Source of the DNA: Clostridia bacterium
GTDB taxonomy: Bacteria; Bacillota; Clostridia; Oscillospirales; Acutalibacteraceae
Assembly (NCBI GenBank): GCA_017503135.1
Contig: JAFVTQ010000001.1
Location: forward strand, 124,001 to 188,000
DNA length: 64,000 nt
Reading direction: 5' to 3'
The first letter of the stretch is position 1. Each line of letters opens with the position of its first letter. The position numbers were made by a program, and so were the translations under genes. The notes below the pieces were generated by a model, which worked only from the letters and a program-made list of their open reading frames with translations, did no database searches and was not told where the DNA came from. Positions 45,731 through 54,813 of this stretch are shown here, piece after piece.

Positions 45731-47239
45731 ATGAAAAAATACGTATTGGCATTAGACCAGGGAACAACAAGCTCACGCGCTATTCTTTTCGACAAAAAGG
45801 GAAATATCTGCTTTAAAGCTCAGCATGAGTTCACACAGATTTATCCACACACAGGTTGGGTTGAGCACAACCCAATGGAAATTCTCTTTTCACAGTTGCA
45901 GTCTGTTATGGAAGTTATGGCAGAGAGCAAAGCAACAGCAGAAAATATTGCAGCGATTGGTATTACAAACCAGCGTGAAACAACAATTGTATGGGATAAA
46001 TCAACAGGCAAACCAATTTATAATGCAATTGTTTGGCAATGCAGAAGAACTGCTGATATGTGTGAGAAAATCAAAGCAGACGAAGAATTGACACAATATA
46101 TCAAAGACCACACAGGTCTTGTTGTTGACGCATATTTCTCTGCAACAAAGATTAAATGGATTCTTGACAATGTTGAGGGTGCAAGAGAATTAGCAGAAAA
46201 AGGTCAACTCCTTTTCGGTACAGTTGAAACATGGCTCATCTGGAACTTAACAGGTGGTGCAGTTCATATTACTGACTATTCAAACGCGTCAAGAACAATG
46301 ATTTTTGATGTTGACAAGCTTTGCTGGGACAAATATCTTTGCGAAAAAATCGGTATTCCTATGGCAATGCTTCCTGAAGCAGTTCCATCAAGCAAGGTTT
46401 ACGGAACAGTTGCAAAGAGTGTTATGGGTATCGAAGATTTGGCAGGCGTGCCAATTTCAGGCGCAATCGGTGACCAGCCCGCAGCACTTTTTGGTCAAGG
46501 ATGCTTCGGAAGTGGTCAGGCAAAGAATACATATGGCACAGGTTGTTTCTTGCTTATGAATACAGGTGACAAACGTGTTGAGTCAAAGAACAATCTTGTT
46601 ACAGGTGTTGCTTGGGGTATTGGCGACAAGGTTACTTATGCTATTGAAGGTTCTGCTTTTAATGCAGGCTCAGTTATTAAATGGCTTCGCGATGATTTGC
46701 AACTCATTCCATCTGCTCGTCGTTGTGACGAATTAGCAGAGAGTGTTCCAAATTCAAATGGTGTTTATTTTGTTCCGGCATTTACAGGCCTTGGGGCACC
46801 TTATTGGGATATGTATGCTCGTGGCACAATTGTAGGTCTCACTCGTGGCGCAAATGCTGCTCACATTTGCCGAAGTGTTCTTGAAGCAATCGCATATCAG
46901 ATGACAGACTTGCTTGAAGCAATGAAGCAGGATTCAGATATAGAACTTTCAGAGCTTCGTGTTGACGGTGGTGCATCAGTCAGTGATATTATGATGCAGA
47001 TTCAGTCAGATATGATTAGAACAAATGTTAACCGTCCAAAGATGGTTGAAACAACTGCAATCGGTGCAGCTTATCTTGCAGGTCTTGCAACAGGATTCTG
47101 GAAAGATACAGAGGAAATCGCAAAAATCCGCGAGGTTGATAAGGTTTTCGAGCCACAGATGGATATTGAAAAACGCGAAAAGAGATATCGCGGATGGCTT
47201 CGTGCAGTTGAACGTTCAAGAGATTGGGTTGAACACTAA
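45731..47239 (+). CDS. glpK: Glycerol kinase
   Basis: Phosphorylates glycerol to glycerol-3-phosphate. The 502-residue protein starts [16 protein letters not shown] (residues 6-21), contains [13 protein letters not shown] near 80, [13 protein letters not shown] near 242 and [22 protein letters not shown] near 370. ATG 45731 lies eight bases after GAGGTG; an in-frame start 15 bases upstream has no such site. The stop TAA overlaps by one base the start ATG of the next small gene. No glycerol facilitator gene is present. Confidence 0.95.
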   Translation: MKKYVLALDQGTTSSRAILFDKKGNICFKAQHEFTQIYPHTGWVEHNPMEILFSQLQSVMEVMAESKATAENIAAIGITNQRETTIVWDKSTGKPIYNAIVWQCRRTADMCEKIKADEELTQYIKDHTGLVVDAYFSATKIKWILDNVEGARELAEKGQLLFGTVETWLIWNLTGGAVHITDYSNASRTMIFDVDKLCWDKYLCEKIGIPMAMLPEAVPSSKVYGTVAKSVMGIEDLAGVPISGAIGDQPAALFGQGCFGSGQAKNTYGTGCFLLMNTGDKRVESKNNLVTGVAWGIGDKVTYAIEGSAFNAGSVIKWLRDDLQLIPSARRCDELAESVPNSNGVYFVPAFTGLGAPYWDMYARGTIVGLTRGANAAHICRSVLEAIAYQMTDLLEAMKQDSDIELSELRVDGGASVSDIMMQIQSDMIRTNVNRPKMVETTAIGAAYLAGLATGFWKDTEEIAKIREVDKVFEPQMDIEKREKRYRGWLRAVERSRDWVEH

Positions 47240-47514
47240 TGGCAAAGATTATAATGTTTCGTACACCCGAAAAGCTTATAGACCATTTTCTTGAACACGG
47301 TGAAGATACTGGGTGTGATTCAGCAGAAGACTATCTTATCAAAGCAAACGCTGTGATACAGAATCCCGATGTAAAATCAAAATATGAAACAGATGAAGAC
47401 GATAATGACAAGATTTACTATCTCTCTCAAACGGGGGAGATAGTATTCGTATCAATGGATGGATATATCCGAACATATTTTATTGCTGATGACGAATATT
47501 TTGAGCGTCAGTAA
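47239..47514 (+). CDS. Small stand-alone toxin-like domain protein
   Basis: A 91-residue protein that corresponds to the C-terminal domain of the zinc-ribbon protein at 39884-40501. Both share HG near the start, YLxxANAVIQ in the middle, a Tyr-Phe/Tyr-Leu strand, GYIRTYFIA and a final YF/YYxxQ. The motif order recalls RNase-like domains at the ends of polymorphic toxins, but no delivery domain, signal peptide or immunity gene is attached. Its ATG overlaps the glpK stop, and malic enzyme starts 15 bases after its stop, so it is embedded in a metabolic operon. Confidence 0.62.
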   Translation: MAKIIMFRTPEKLIDHFLEHGEDTGCDSAEDYLIKANAVIQNPDVKSKYETDEDDNDKIYYLSQTGEIVFVSMDGYIRTYFIADDEYFERQ

Positions 47515-47529
47515 GTGGGAGCAAAGCAA

Positions 47530-48702
47530 ATGGATTACGCAAAAGAGAGCTTAAAACTTCATTATGAGTGGCAGGGCAAAATCGAAATAAAAACAAGGGC
47601 AAAGGCTAACGATAAAGAGTCTTTGTCGTTGGCTTATACCCCCGGTGTAGCTGAGCCTTGCCTTGAAATTCAAAAAGATGTCAATAAATCTTATGAACTC
47701 ACTCGTCGTTGGAATACAGTTGCCGTTGTAACTGATGGCACTGCAGTTTTGGGGCTTGGCGATATTGGTCCTGAAGCAGGAATGCCCGTTATGGAGGGCA
47801 AGTGCGTGCTTTTCAAAGAATTTGGTGGAGTTGACGCTATCCCGCTTTGTATGAGAAGTAAAGATGTTGACGAAATCGTTAATTGTATCTCTCTTTTGGG
47901 TGGTAGTTTTGGTGGAATCAACCTTGAAGATATTGCAGCTCCCCGTTGTTTTGAAATTGAAAGAAAATTAAAAGAAAAGCTTGATATCCCTGTTTTCCAC
48001 GACGACCAACACGGCACAGCAGTTGTTGTTGGTGCGGCAGTAACAAATGCACTTCGTCTTGTGAATAAGAAAATCGAAGACTGCACAGTTGTATTCAGCG
48101 GTGCGGGTGCTGCGGGCATTGCTATTGCAAAACTCATATATCAGATGGGTGCAGGGAATATTATAATGTGCGACAAAATGGGTGCTCTTTGCGTTGGTGA
48201 AGATTGGATGAACTTTGCACAAGCACAAATGGCAGAAATCACAAATAAAAATCATATAAAAGGTACACTTGCAGACGCATTAAAGGGTGCAGATATTTTT
48301 ATCGGCGTTTCAGCACCTAATATTGTTACAGAAGAAATGATTAAATCAATGGCAGAGAATGCTATTGTGTTTCCAATGGCAAATCCTGTGCCTGAAATTA
48401 TGCCCGACAAGGCAAAAAATGCTGGGGCAAGAGTTGTTGGCACAGGTCGAAGTGATTATCCTAACCAGATTAACAATGTGCTTGCATTCCCCGGCATATT
48501 CCGTGGTGCTCTTGATTGCAGAGCAAGTGATATTAATGAAGAAATGAAAATCGCAGCGGCAAAAGCAATCGCATCACTTGTGAGTGATGGAGAATTGAGT
48601 GAAGATTATATCTTGCCAAAAGCATTTGACGAAAGAGTGGGCTCAACTGTTGCAAAAGCAGTTGTTGAAGCTGCAAAACAAAGTGGAGTTGCTAGAATAT
48701 GA
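47530..48702 (+). CDS. Malic enzyme (oxaloacetate-decarboxylating malate dehydrogenase)
   Basis: Converts malate to pyruvate and CO2 with NAD(P). The 390-residue, single-domain form has LSLAYTPGVAEPCLEI near residue 28, the metal site region NLEDIAAPRCFEIE near 138, FHDDQHGTAVVVGAA near 158 and the dinucleotide motif FSGAGAAGIAIAKL near 190. ATG 47530 is placed eight bases after GGGAG; an in-frame GTG at 47515 overlaps that site. Its stop overlaps the start of the next gene by 4 bases. Confidence 0.93.
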   Translation: MDYAKESLKLHYEWQGKIEIKTRAKANDKESLSLAYTPGVAEPCLEIQKDVNKSYELTRRWNTVAVVTDGTAVLGLGDIGPEAGMPVMEGKCVLFKEFGGVDAIPLCMRSKDVDEIVNCISLLGGSFGGINLEDIAAPRCFEIERKLKEKLDIPVFHDDQHGTAVVVGAAVTNALRLVNKKIEDCTVVFSGAGAAGIAIAKLIYQMGAGNIIMCDKMGALCVGEDWMNFAQAQMAEITNKNHIKGTLADALKGADIFIGVSAPNIVTEEMIKSMAENAIVFPMANPVPEIMPDKAKNAGARVVGTGRSDYPNQINNVLAFPGIFRGALDCRASDINEEMKIAAAKAIASLVSDGELSEDYILPKAFDERVGSTVAKAVVEAAKQSGVARI

Positions 48703-49110
48703 AAGAAACATACGAAAACTCTGCAGAATATCGAGAAGTCCCACAAATGACAAGGTCAGAGTATATTGCAGAATATCACGATATAACAACCCATTTTGAT
48801 GAAGAGAAAAAAGAAATAAAAAAGGTTTTTCCGATAGCAATAATAATGGCAGTAATTTGTGTTGTTGTGTTATTTCTTCTTTTTCTTTCAGGCAATAACA
48901 TTCTTCATTATAACTGGCGAATTCATTTTTATTTAGGTCAAGAAACAGCAATATTTTGTTTTCTTCTCCCATTGATACCAACTTTTCCTTTTTTTTGCAA
49001 TGCTAAAAAGATTTAAAAACATAAAAAGCAAAGAAAACGAACGACTTAAAGACCTTGAAGATAGAAAAAATCTCTGCATTGAAATAGGCACATACAAGGC
49101 AGAAGAATAG
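48699..49110 (+). pseudogene. Small membrane protein, frameshifted at a T8 tract (family copy 1)
   Basis: Reading from ATG 48699 gives 105 residues with two membrane segments, then stops soon after a run of eight T's at 48989-48996. In the +1 frame the sequence continues from there as MLKRFKNIKSKENERLKDLE and ends TYKAEE at 49110, matching the basic C-terminus of the two following paralogues (KRIKKLKKTRESALQKLED and TYDASK). One T fewer would restore a single protein of about 136 residues. This may be a true mutation, phase variation or a sequencing error. The start overlaps the malic enzyme stop (ATGA). Confidence 0.7.
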
Positions 49111-49119
49111 GTGAATATA

Positions 49120-49614
49120 ATGAGTGAAAAGAAAGATATTTCAAGCACTTACAACTCAATATTTGACCAAAACACTGTGACCGAGCTTGAAGATGTTATT
49201 GAAGGTAAAGAATATCAACAAGCAATCTTCGGTCAGGATATGAATGGTGCCATCAACGAAGTTCTTTATACTCGTTCACAATATATTAAAGATTATTCGG
49301 ATATTGTTGATAACTATAAAAAAGAACGAAACGAGCAAATCAAATCAATAGCAATGGTTTTGGGTGTTGCGTTAGCATTGAGTTTAGTCGCAGAGCTTCG
49401 TTATAAGTTTATGGGTACAAGCGTTGTAACGGGACTTATAAAATATATAGGAACATTAATATCTGTAGTAGTTACAATCGTTCCACCGTTTCTTATTTTT
49501 GGTTATGTAAGACGAATTTTTAAAAGCAGACAGTTAATGAAAAAAGCAATTCAAAAGCTCGATGCACAAAAACAAGAACATATGACAAACGCTACTTATG
49601 ACGCAAATCGATAA
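49120..49614 (+). CDS. Small membrane protein (family copy 2), unknown function
   Basis: A 164-residue protein with N-terminal motif DISSTYNSIFD, a polar stretch with LYTRSQYIKDYSDIVDNYK, two membrane segments (about residues 78-95 and 108-133) and a basic helical tail ending ATYDANR. All these parts recur in the next gene and, less clearly, in the frameshifted one before. ATG 49120 follows AGGTGA by six bases. Function unknown; the conserved ends suggest a shared partner. Confidence 0.68.
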   Translation: MSEKKDISSTYNSIFDQNTVTELEDVIEGKEYQQAIFGQDMNGAINEVLYTRSQYIKDYSDIVDNYKKERNEQIKSIAMVLGVALALSLVAELRYKFMGTSVVTGLIKYIGTLISVVVTIVPPFLIFGYVRRIFKSRQLMKKAIQKLDAQKQEHMTNATYDANR

Positions 49615-49628
49615 AAGGGGATTTGTTT

Positions 49629-50231
49629 ATGGATGAAAAGAATTTGAATCCGCAAAAAGAAGATATTTCATCAAGCTATAACGACATTTTCGATTATAAT
49701 GTAGTTGATGTTGAACCCGAAATGATGAATAGGGACTATCTTAATCAGATTTATGATGACGATATGGAGTCCCTAAATAAAGTTGTGCTTTTGACTCGTA
49801 CACAACATTTTAAAAGAGTTGAAGAAACAAAGAAAAGTTATGAAAAAGAGATAAATTGGTCAAAGAAACTTTTGACGGTTTCGGGTATAATACTTGCTGT
49901 TTTCATAGGTGTAGCAATCAGTTTTTATGCTCAAGGATTGAACTTTTATGAAATATTTTTTGAAAACATGAGCAACATTAAAAGCTATAATAACGGAGAA
50001 ATAAACGGATATGATACGAACACATTAAGGGGTATGTGGCAAATATTTGGCTTGTCAGGTTTGGTTGGAAGTGTATTTTTGTTCATAGGTGGTCTTCAAT
50101 TCTTTTTCTTGGGTTATGGCAATATAAAACGCATAAAGAAACTAAAAAAGACAAGAGAAAGTGCCTTACAAAAACTTGAAGACGCTAAAAAAGAACATAT
50201 GCTTGCAGGCACGTACGACGCGAGTAAATAA
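49629..50231 (+). CDS. Small membrane protein (family copy 3), unknown function
   Basis: A 200-residue paralogue of the preceding gene: DISSSYNDIFDYN near residue 13, LLTRTQHFKRVEETKKSYEKE near 56, two membrane segments (about 83-102 and 140-165) and a tail KRIKKLKKTRESALQKLEDAK that ends GTYDASK. It has a longer loop between the membrane segments than copy 2. ATG 49629 lies eight bases after AGGGG. A strong terminator follows. Confidence 0.68.
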   Translation: MDEKNLNPQKEDISSSYNDIFDYNVVDVEPEMMNRDYLNQIYDDDMESLNKVVLLTRTQHFKRVEETKKSYEKEINWSKKLLTVSGIILAVFIGVAISFYAQGLNFYEIFFENMSNIKSYNNGEINGYDTNTLRGMWQIFGLSGLVGSVFLFIGGLQFFFLGYGNIKRIKKLKKTRESALQKLEDAKKEHMLAGTYDASK

Positions 50232-50264
50232 AAAAGACGGAGCTTTTACACTCCGTCTTTTTTA
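50229..50264. terminator. Bidirectional terminator
   Basis: AAAGACGGAG (50233-50242) and CTCCGTCTTT (50251-50260) form a 10-bp stem with an 8-base loop, A's before and T's after. It ends the glpK-to-membrane-protein run and the converging GGGtGRT gene. Confidence 0.9.
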
Positions 50265-50279
50265 TTTACAATAATCTAA

Positions 50280-51287
50280 TTATTTAGAAGCTTCTTCAAC
50301 AGCAACTGCACATGCAACTGTTGCGCCTACCATTGGGTTGTTACCCATACCGATAAGACCCATCATTTCAACGTGAGCAGGAACTGAAGATGAACCAGCG
50401 AACTGTGCGTCACCGTGCATTCTACCCATTGTGTCTGTAAGACCATAAGAAGCAGGACCTGCAGCCATGTTATCTGGGTGAAGTGTACGACCTGTGCCGC
50501 CACCTGAAGCAACTGAGAAGTAGTTAACGCCATTTTCCATAGCCCACTTCTTATATGTGCCTGCAACTGGGTGCTGGAAGCGAGTTGGGTTAGTTGAGTT
50601 ACCTGTGATAGAAACGTCAACGCCCTCTTTCTTCATGATAGCAACGCCTTCAAGAACATCGTTTGCGCCGTAGCAACGAACTGCAGCTCTTTCGCCGTCT
50701 GAATATTTTGTTTCGTTAACAATCTTGAGTTCGCCTGTGTAGAAATCATACTCAGTCTGAACATATGTGAAACCGTTGATTCTTGAAATAATCATAGCAG
50801 CGTCTTTGCCGAGACCGTTAAGAATAACGCGAAGTGGTTCTTTACGAACTTTGTTAGCTGTCTTTGCGATACCAATAGCACCTTCAGCAGCAGCAAATGA
50901 TTCGTGACCTGCAACGAATGCGAAACACTTTGTTTCTTCTTTAAGAAGCATTGCGCCAAGGTTACCGTGGCCAAGACCAACGTCTCTCTGTTCAGCAACT
51001 GAGCCAGGAATACAGAAAGCCTGAAGACCTTTACCGATAACTGCAGCAGCTTCAGAAGCTGTTTTTACACCTGATTTAAGTGCAAGTGCAACACCGAGTG
51101 TGTAAGCCCAAACAGCATTTTCGAATGCGATTGGCTGAACACCTTTAACGATGCCTTCAACATCGATACCTTTTGATTCGCAAAGAGCTTTTGCGTCTTC
51201 GAGAGAAGCAATACCATATTCAGCAAGACATTTCTCGATTTTAGCCATTCTTCTTTCTTTGCCTTCAAATCTTACATCATTAGCCAT
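50280..51287 (-). CDS. GGGtGRT family protein
   Basis: The 335-residue protein bears the naming motif of the family, ASGGGTGRTLHPDN, near residue 267, together with NLGAMLLKEETKCFAFVAGHE near 125 and GNNPMVGATVACAVAVEE at the end. The family is found in anaerobes and has no firmly established function. The partner gene directly upstream is a NifU-like protein, and the pair is recurrent, so an iron-sulfur or metal role is inferred. AGGAGG lies before the ATG. Confidence 0.85.
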   Translation of the reverse strand: MANDVRFEGKERRMAKIEKCLAEYGIASLEDAKALCESKGIDVEGIVKGVQPIAFENAVWAYTLGVALALKSGVKTASEAAAVIGKGLQAFCIPGSVAEQRDVGLGHGNLGAMLLKEETKCFAFVAGHESFAAAEGAIGIAKTANKVRKEPLRVILNGLGKDAAMIISRINGFTYVQTEYDFYTGELKIVNETKYSDGERAAVRCYGANDVLEGVAIMKKEGVDVSITGNSTNPTRFQHPVAGTYKKWAMENGVNYFSVASGGGTGRTLHPDNMAAGPASYGLTDTMGRMHGDAQFAGSSSVPAHVEMMGLIGMGNNPMVGATVACAVAVEEASK

Positions 51288-51305
51288 TTTAGTATCCTCC
51301 TTCTC

Positions 51306-52001
51306 TTATTCTTCTCTTGGGTCGATGTATTTTGCAGCATCTGCAAAACGACCATATGAACCTGTGTTGTTTTTAAGTGCAACGTCAGCAGGTGTGCCGT
51401 GACGGATATCTTCCATCATCTTGCCGAGCTTAACGAACTCATAACCGATAACCTGGTCATCGCTGTCCAGAGCCATTCTTGTGATATAGCCTTCAGCCAT
51501 TTCCATATAACGAACGCCCTTAACTTTTGTTGAGAACATTGTACCAACCTGTGAACGAAGTCCTTTACCAAGGTCTTCAAGACCTGCACCAACAACAAGA
51601 CCGTCTTCTGAGAAAGCAGACTGTGAACGACCATAAACGAGCTGGAGGAAGATTTCTCTCATAGCTGTGTTGATAGCGTCACAAACAAGGTCTGTGTTAA
51701 GGCATTCAAGAAGAGTTTTGCCAGGAAGAATTTCAGCAGCCATAGCAGCTGAGTGAGTCATACCTGAACAACCGAGAGTCTCAACAAGAGCCTCTTCAAC
51801 AATACCATCTTTAATGTTAAGTGTGAGTTTGCATGTACCCTGTTGAGGAGCACACCAGCCGATGCCGTGTGAGAAGCCTGAAATGTCTTTGATTTCATAA
51901 GCTTTTACCCATTTTCCTTCTTCAGGAATTGGAGCTGGACCGTGATGAGGACCTTTAGCTACACAGCACATTTTTTCAACTTCATGTGAGTAGTTAATCA
52001 T
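51306..52001 (-). CDS. NifU/IscU-like iron-sulfur scaffold protein
   Basis: The 231-residue protein contains an IscU-like core: the LVETLGCSGMTHSAAMAAEIL motif region near residue 80 and LECLNTDLVCDAINTAM near 107, with further cysteines in MCCVAKG (residue 11) and GWCAPQQGTC (near 48). It is longer than IscU and carries extra N- and C-terminal parts. It precedes the GGGtGRT gene by 18 bases and shares its promoter. No cysteine desulfurase gene is nearby, so the pair may work on a dedicated cluster. Confidence 0.8.
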   Translation of the reverse strand: MINYSHEVEKMCCVAKGPHHGPAPIPEEGKWVKAYEIKDISGFSHGIGWCAPQQGTCKLTLNIKDGIVEEALVETLGCSGMTHSAAMAAEILPGKTLLECLNTDLVCDAINTAMREIFLQLVYGRSQSAFSEDGLVVGAGLEDLGKGLRSQVGTMFSTKVKGVRYMEMAEGYITRMALDSDDQVIGYEFVKLGKMMEDIRHGTPADVALKNNTGSYGRFADAAKYIDPREE

Positions 52002-52052
52002 AATAAATGAAAACTCCTTTCATATTTTAGCGGAATAATTCCTATCTTAGCA

Positions 52053-52081
52053 ATTATACAATTATTGCCAGAATTTTTCAA
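52053..52081 (-). promoter_or_regulatory. Promoter for the NifU-like/GGGtGRT pair
   Basis: On the minus strand TTGAAA (52081-52076), 17 bases, TATAAT (52058-52053). The leader to the start codon is about 45 bases. Confidence 0.85.
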
Positions 52082-52176
52082 TAGTTATTTTGACAAAAGA
52101 TTGACAAAGAATATGAAAATTATAGTCATAATTGTATTATAGACAATTTTTCCATAAAAATGCAGTAATATAGTCA

Positions 52177-52203
52177 ATAAAAAGGGACGCAATAAGCGTC
52201 CCG
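52177..52203 (-). terminator. Terminator after the DUF5071-like gene
   Basis: GGGACGC (52184-52190) and GCGTCCC (52196-52202) form a 7-bp GC stem with an AATAA loop; the A tract before it reads as a T run on the minus strand. Confidence 0.85.
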
Positions 52204-52205
52204 TA

Positions 52206-52595
52206 CTATTTTCCCTTTGAAATTGATTGCAATATATTCAACCAGTTTTCTTCTTTTAATAATATCGCTTTGTTTATACAGTCATTCAAGACATAATTAA
52301 GCCATTTATCATCATTGTATTCTTTTAATCTGTTTAAAATACAATCAGCACCTGGCCAATTCATATCTTGTAACCAATCAAATAGTGCATATAGATAGGG
52401 TCTAATTTCTTCATCTGTCTTATCAGCCAAAACTACAGCACAATTATCCCATACATTTTTATTATGTCTTGAGTGCAATGGTTGTAAAAACACATTGATA
52501 CACTCAACTTCTTTTGCTAATTCACGTCCTTTTGCTTGAACTTCATGTGAATTATTCCAATCAAGCATATCCATAATTTGGTCAATACTATACAA
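52206..52595 (-). CDS. DUF5071-like protein
   Basis: A 129-residue soluble protein. The LFDWLQDMNWPGADCILNRL segment near residue 73, with the WPGA motif, matches DUF5071, a small helical-repeat-like family. It occurs in diverse Firmicutes, sometimes next to toxin genes, but its function is unknown. The TTG at 52595 lies seven bases after AGGTGG; the in-frame GTG at 52607 is inside that site, and an ATG exists at 52574. A nearby argS lies upstream on the same strand. Confidence 0.65.
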   Translation of the reverse strand: MYSIDQIMDMLDWNNSHEVQAKGRELAKEVECINVFLQPLHSRHNKNVWDNCAVVLADKTDEEIRPYLYALFDWLQDMNWPGADCILNRLKEYNDDKWLNYVLNDCINKAILLKEENWLNILQSISKGK

Positions 52596-52635
52596 ACTAA
52601 TCGCCACCTTTCTCGTACCCTTTGCAATATGTTTT

Positions 52636-54381
52636 TTACATACTTTCAGGTGTGCTAATACTAAACATTGTAAGAATATTTGTAATCACATTCATAACAC
52701 AAGTGCAAAGGTACAAACGAGCTTGCATAAGTGCTTCATCTTCCACTGCAACACGGCAAGCGTTATAGAACTTGTGGAAAAGTGTTGCAAGGTCAATGCA
52801 ATAACGAGTGATTTTTGCAGGGTCATAGTTCTTTGCAGAGTTCACGATTTCGTCTGTGAGAGATGCAAGGTGACGAATAAGTTCGATTTCTTCAGGGGCA
52901 GTAAGGAGTTTGAGTTCATCCTTTGTGCAGTCACGAACTGTTACACCGTCTGCTTCAATTTTTCTCAAGATACTGTGAATACGAGCGTTTGCATACTGAC
53001 AATAGTAAACTGGGTTTTGGCTTGACTGTTCAACTGCTAAATCAAGGTCAAAATCCATCTGTGAGCCTGGTTCACGCATATTGAATAAGAAACGAACTGC
53101 ATCAACAGGAATATCTTCAAGCAAGTCAACAAGTGTGATTGCTTTACCTGTACGCTTACTCATTCTAACAACTTCGCCATCACGAGTTAAACGAACTAAC
53201 TGCATAAGAATAACATCAAGACGACTGCTGTCAAGGTCAAGTGCTTCAAGGACACCCTTCATACGAGCAACGTGGCCGTGGTGGTCAGCACCCCAAACGT
53301 CGATTGCCTTGTCAAATCCACGAGCAACGAGTTTGTTTTTATGATAAGCAATATCTGCTGCAAAATATGTTGGATTACCATTCTGACGGATAAGAACATC
53401 GTCTTTAAGCTCTAACTTATCGATTTCTTCCTGTGTTTTACCCTGACGAGTGAGCATTTCTGTCTGCACCTTGATATTGTTGTACCAAACTGCACCGTCT
53501 TTTTCGTATGTTAAACCTTTGTTTGTAAGGTAGTCAATAACTTCTTTAACAGCACCGCTATCGTGAAGCTGACTTTCTTTAAACCAAGTCTTGTATTCAA
53601 TACGATATTTTGCCATATTAGCTTTCATATTGTCGATGTTTTTCGGCAAAGCAAATTCAACAAGTGCTTTTCTTCTCTCATCTTCAGTCTTGTTGATGTA
53701 CTCATCACCATATACATCAGCAAACTGCTGTGCTCTTTCTTTGATGTCTTCACCGTGATAACTGTCTTCAGGAAGTTCTACTGCATCTTCACCCTTGAAA
53801 ATCTGCTGATAACGAATATCAAGTGAAAGACCGAATTTTTCAATCTGATTACCTGCATCATTGATATAGAATTCCCTTTCAACTTCATAGCCTGCCATAT
53901 CAAGAACTGCTGCAAGACAGTCACCGAGTGCGCCACCACGAGCATTGCCCATGTGCATTGGGCCTGTTGGGTTTGCAGAAACAAACTCAACATTGATTTT
54001 TTTGCCCTGACCGTAATCACTTCTGCCGTAATCCTTGCCGAGTGCCTTAACATCAAGAAGAATGTCAGCATAAAAATCTTTTGAAAGTGTAAAGTTTACA
54101 AATCCTGCCCCTGCAACTGTGCAAGAATCAAAATATGAGCCGTCAAGTTTAATGTGTTTTGCAACTAAATCTGCAATCATTTTTGGTGCACGACGGAAAA
54201 CCTTTGCGCAAACAAATGCGATATTTGATGAATAGTCACCATTGTCACGATTTGCAGGAACTTCAATATTAAACGCTGGAATTGGCTCTGCAGGGATTTC
54301 GCCATCTGCAATAGCTTTTTCTAAAGCGTTCACAATAAGTGTATGTAGTTCGTTAGTAGCTTGTTTAACAAGTTTAGACAT
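52636..54381 (-). CDS. argS: Arginyl-tRNA synthetase
   Basis: Charges tRNA(Arg). The 581-residue protein has NVEFVSANPTGPMHMGNARG near residue 127 (the HIGH motif reads HMGN), VRLTRDGEVVRMSKRTGKA near 392 with the KMSKS-like MSKRT, and a C-terminal anticodon-binding domain of the DALR type. No T-box leader precedes it. It follows a DUF1934 gene by 12 bases. Confidence 0.95.
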   Translation of the reverse strand: MSKLVKQATNELHTLIVNALEKAIADGEIPAEPIPAFNIEVPANRDNGDYSSNIAFVCAKVFRRAPKMIADLVAKHIKLDGSYFDSCTVAGAGFVNFTLSKDFYADILLDVKALGKDYGRSDYGQGKKINVEFVSANPTGPMHMGNARGGALGDCLAAVLDMAGYEVEREFYINDAGNQIEKFGLSLDIRYQQIFKGEDAVELPEDSYHGEDIKERAQQFADVYGDEYINKTEDERRKALVEFALPKNIDNMKANMAKYRIEYKTWFKESQLHDSGAVKEVIDYLTNKGLTYEKDGAVWYNNIKVQTEMLTRQGKTQEEIDKLELKDDVLIRQNGNPTYFAADIAYHKNKLVARGFDKAIDVWGADHHGHVARMKGVLEALDLDSSRLDVILMQLVRLTRDGEVVRMSKRTGKAITLVDLLEDIPVDAVRFLFNMREPGSQMDFDLDLAVEQSSQNPVYYCQYANARIHSILRKIEADGVTVRDCTKDELKLLTAPEEIELIRHLASLTDEIVNSAKNYDPAKITRYCIDLATLFHKFYNACRVAVEDEALMQARLYLCTCVMNVITNILTMFSISTPESM

Positions 54382-54393
54382 CCTTATTTCTCC

Positions 54394-54813
54394 TTATTTT
54401 TCTTCGACATATATTTTCATAGTATTTTCTGATACAAATCCGTTGTTAAAATCAAGTTCGTATTTAAGTTTGAGAGTTGCGCCTTTTTCATCTTTTGAAA
54501 AGTCAACCTGTGTGCCATAAATACCCATTGTCAATTCACCATAAGGTGTTCGGTAAAATGTGAGATGGCGTTTGCCTTTTTCAACCATCATTTCTGAACT
54601 GAATTGGCCGTGTCGCACAATGCTGACAGTATCATTATTTGAAACTGTGATTGCTGTTTCTTCAGGGCCTGTTTCTTCATTGTTTTCGATATATTCAATT
54701 ATGCTTTTGTCGTCGTCATAGGTAATGCGACCTAAGACAGACATTTCACCCGCATTGTCGCCGTTTTCAGTTCTTTGCAAGCTGACAATTTTTATAACTG
54801 CATTTGTTCTCAT
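54394..54813 (-). CDS. DUF1934 (YwiB-like) protein
   Basis: The 139-residue protein resembles Bacillus YwiB, a calycin-like beta-barrel of unknown ligand, often encoded beside argS. It is rich in beta strands, with YGELTMGIYGTQVDFSKDEK and LKLKYELDFNNGFVSENTM near the end. ATG 54813 overlaps the ddl stop (ATGA) and follows AAGGA at suitable spacing, so I use it rather than the earlier in-frame start at 54834. Confidence 0.78.
   Translation of the reverse strand: MRTNAVIKIVSLQRTENGDNAGEMSVLGRITYDDDKSIIEYIENNEETGPEETAITVSNNDTVSIVRHGQFSSEMMVEKGKRHLTFYRTPYGELTMGIYGTQVDFSKDEKGATLKLKYELDFNNGFVSENTMKIYVEEK

Noticed and set aside
52090..52126. TTGACA twice on the plus strand with TATAGT nearby, suggesting a small RNA promoter
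   Set aside because: Spacing is 14 bases or gives no -10 at 17 bases, and the hairpin downstream is already explained as the terminator of the minus-strand DUF5071-like gene.
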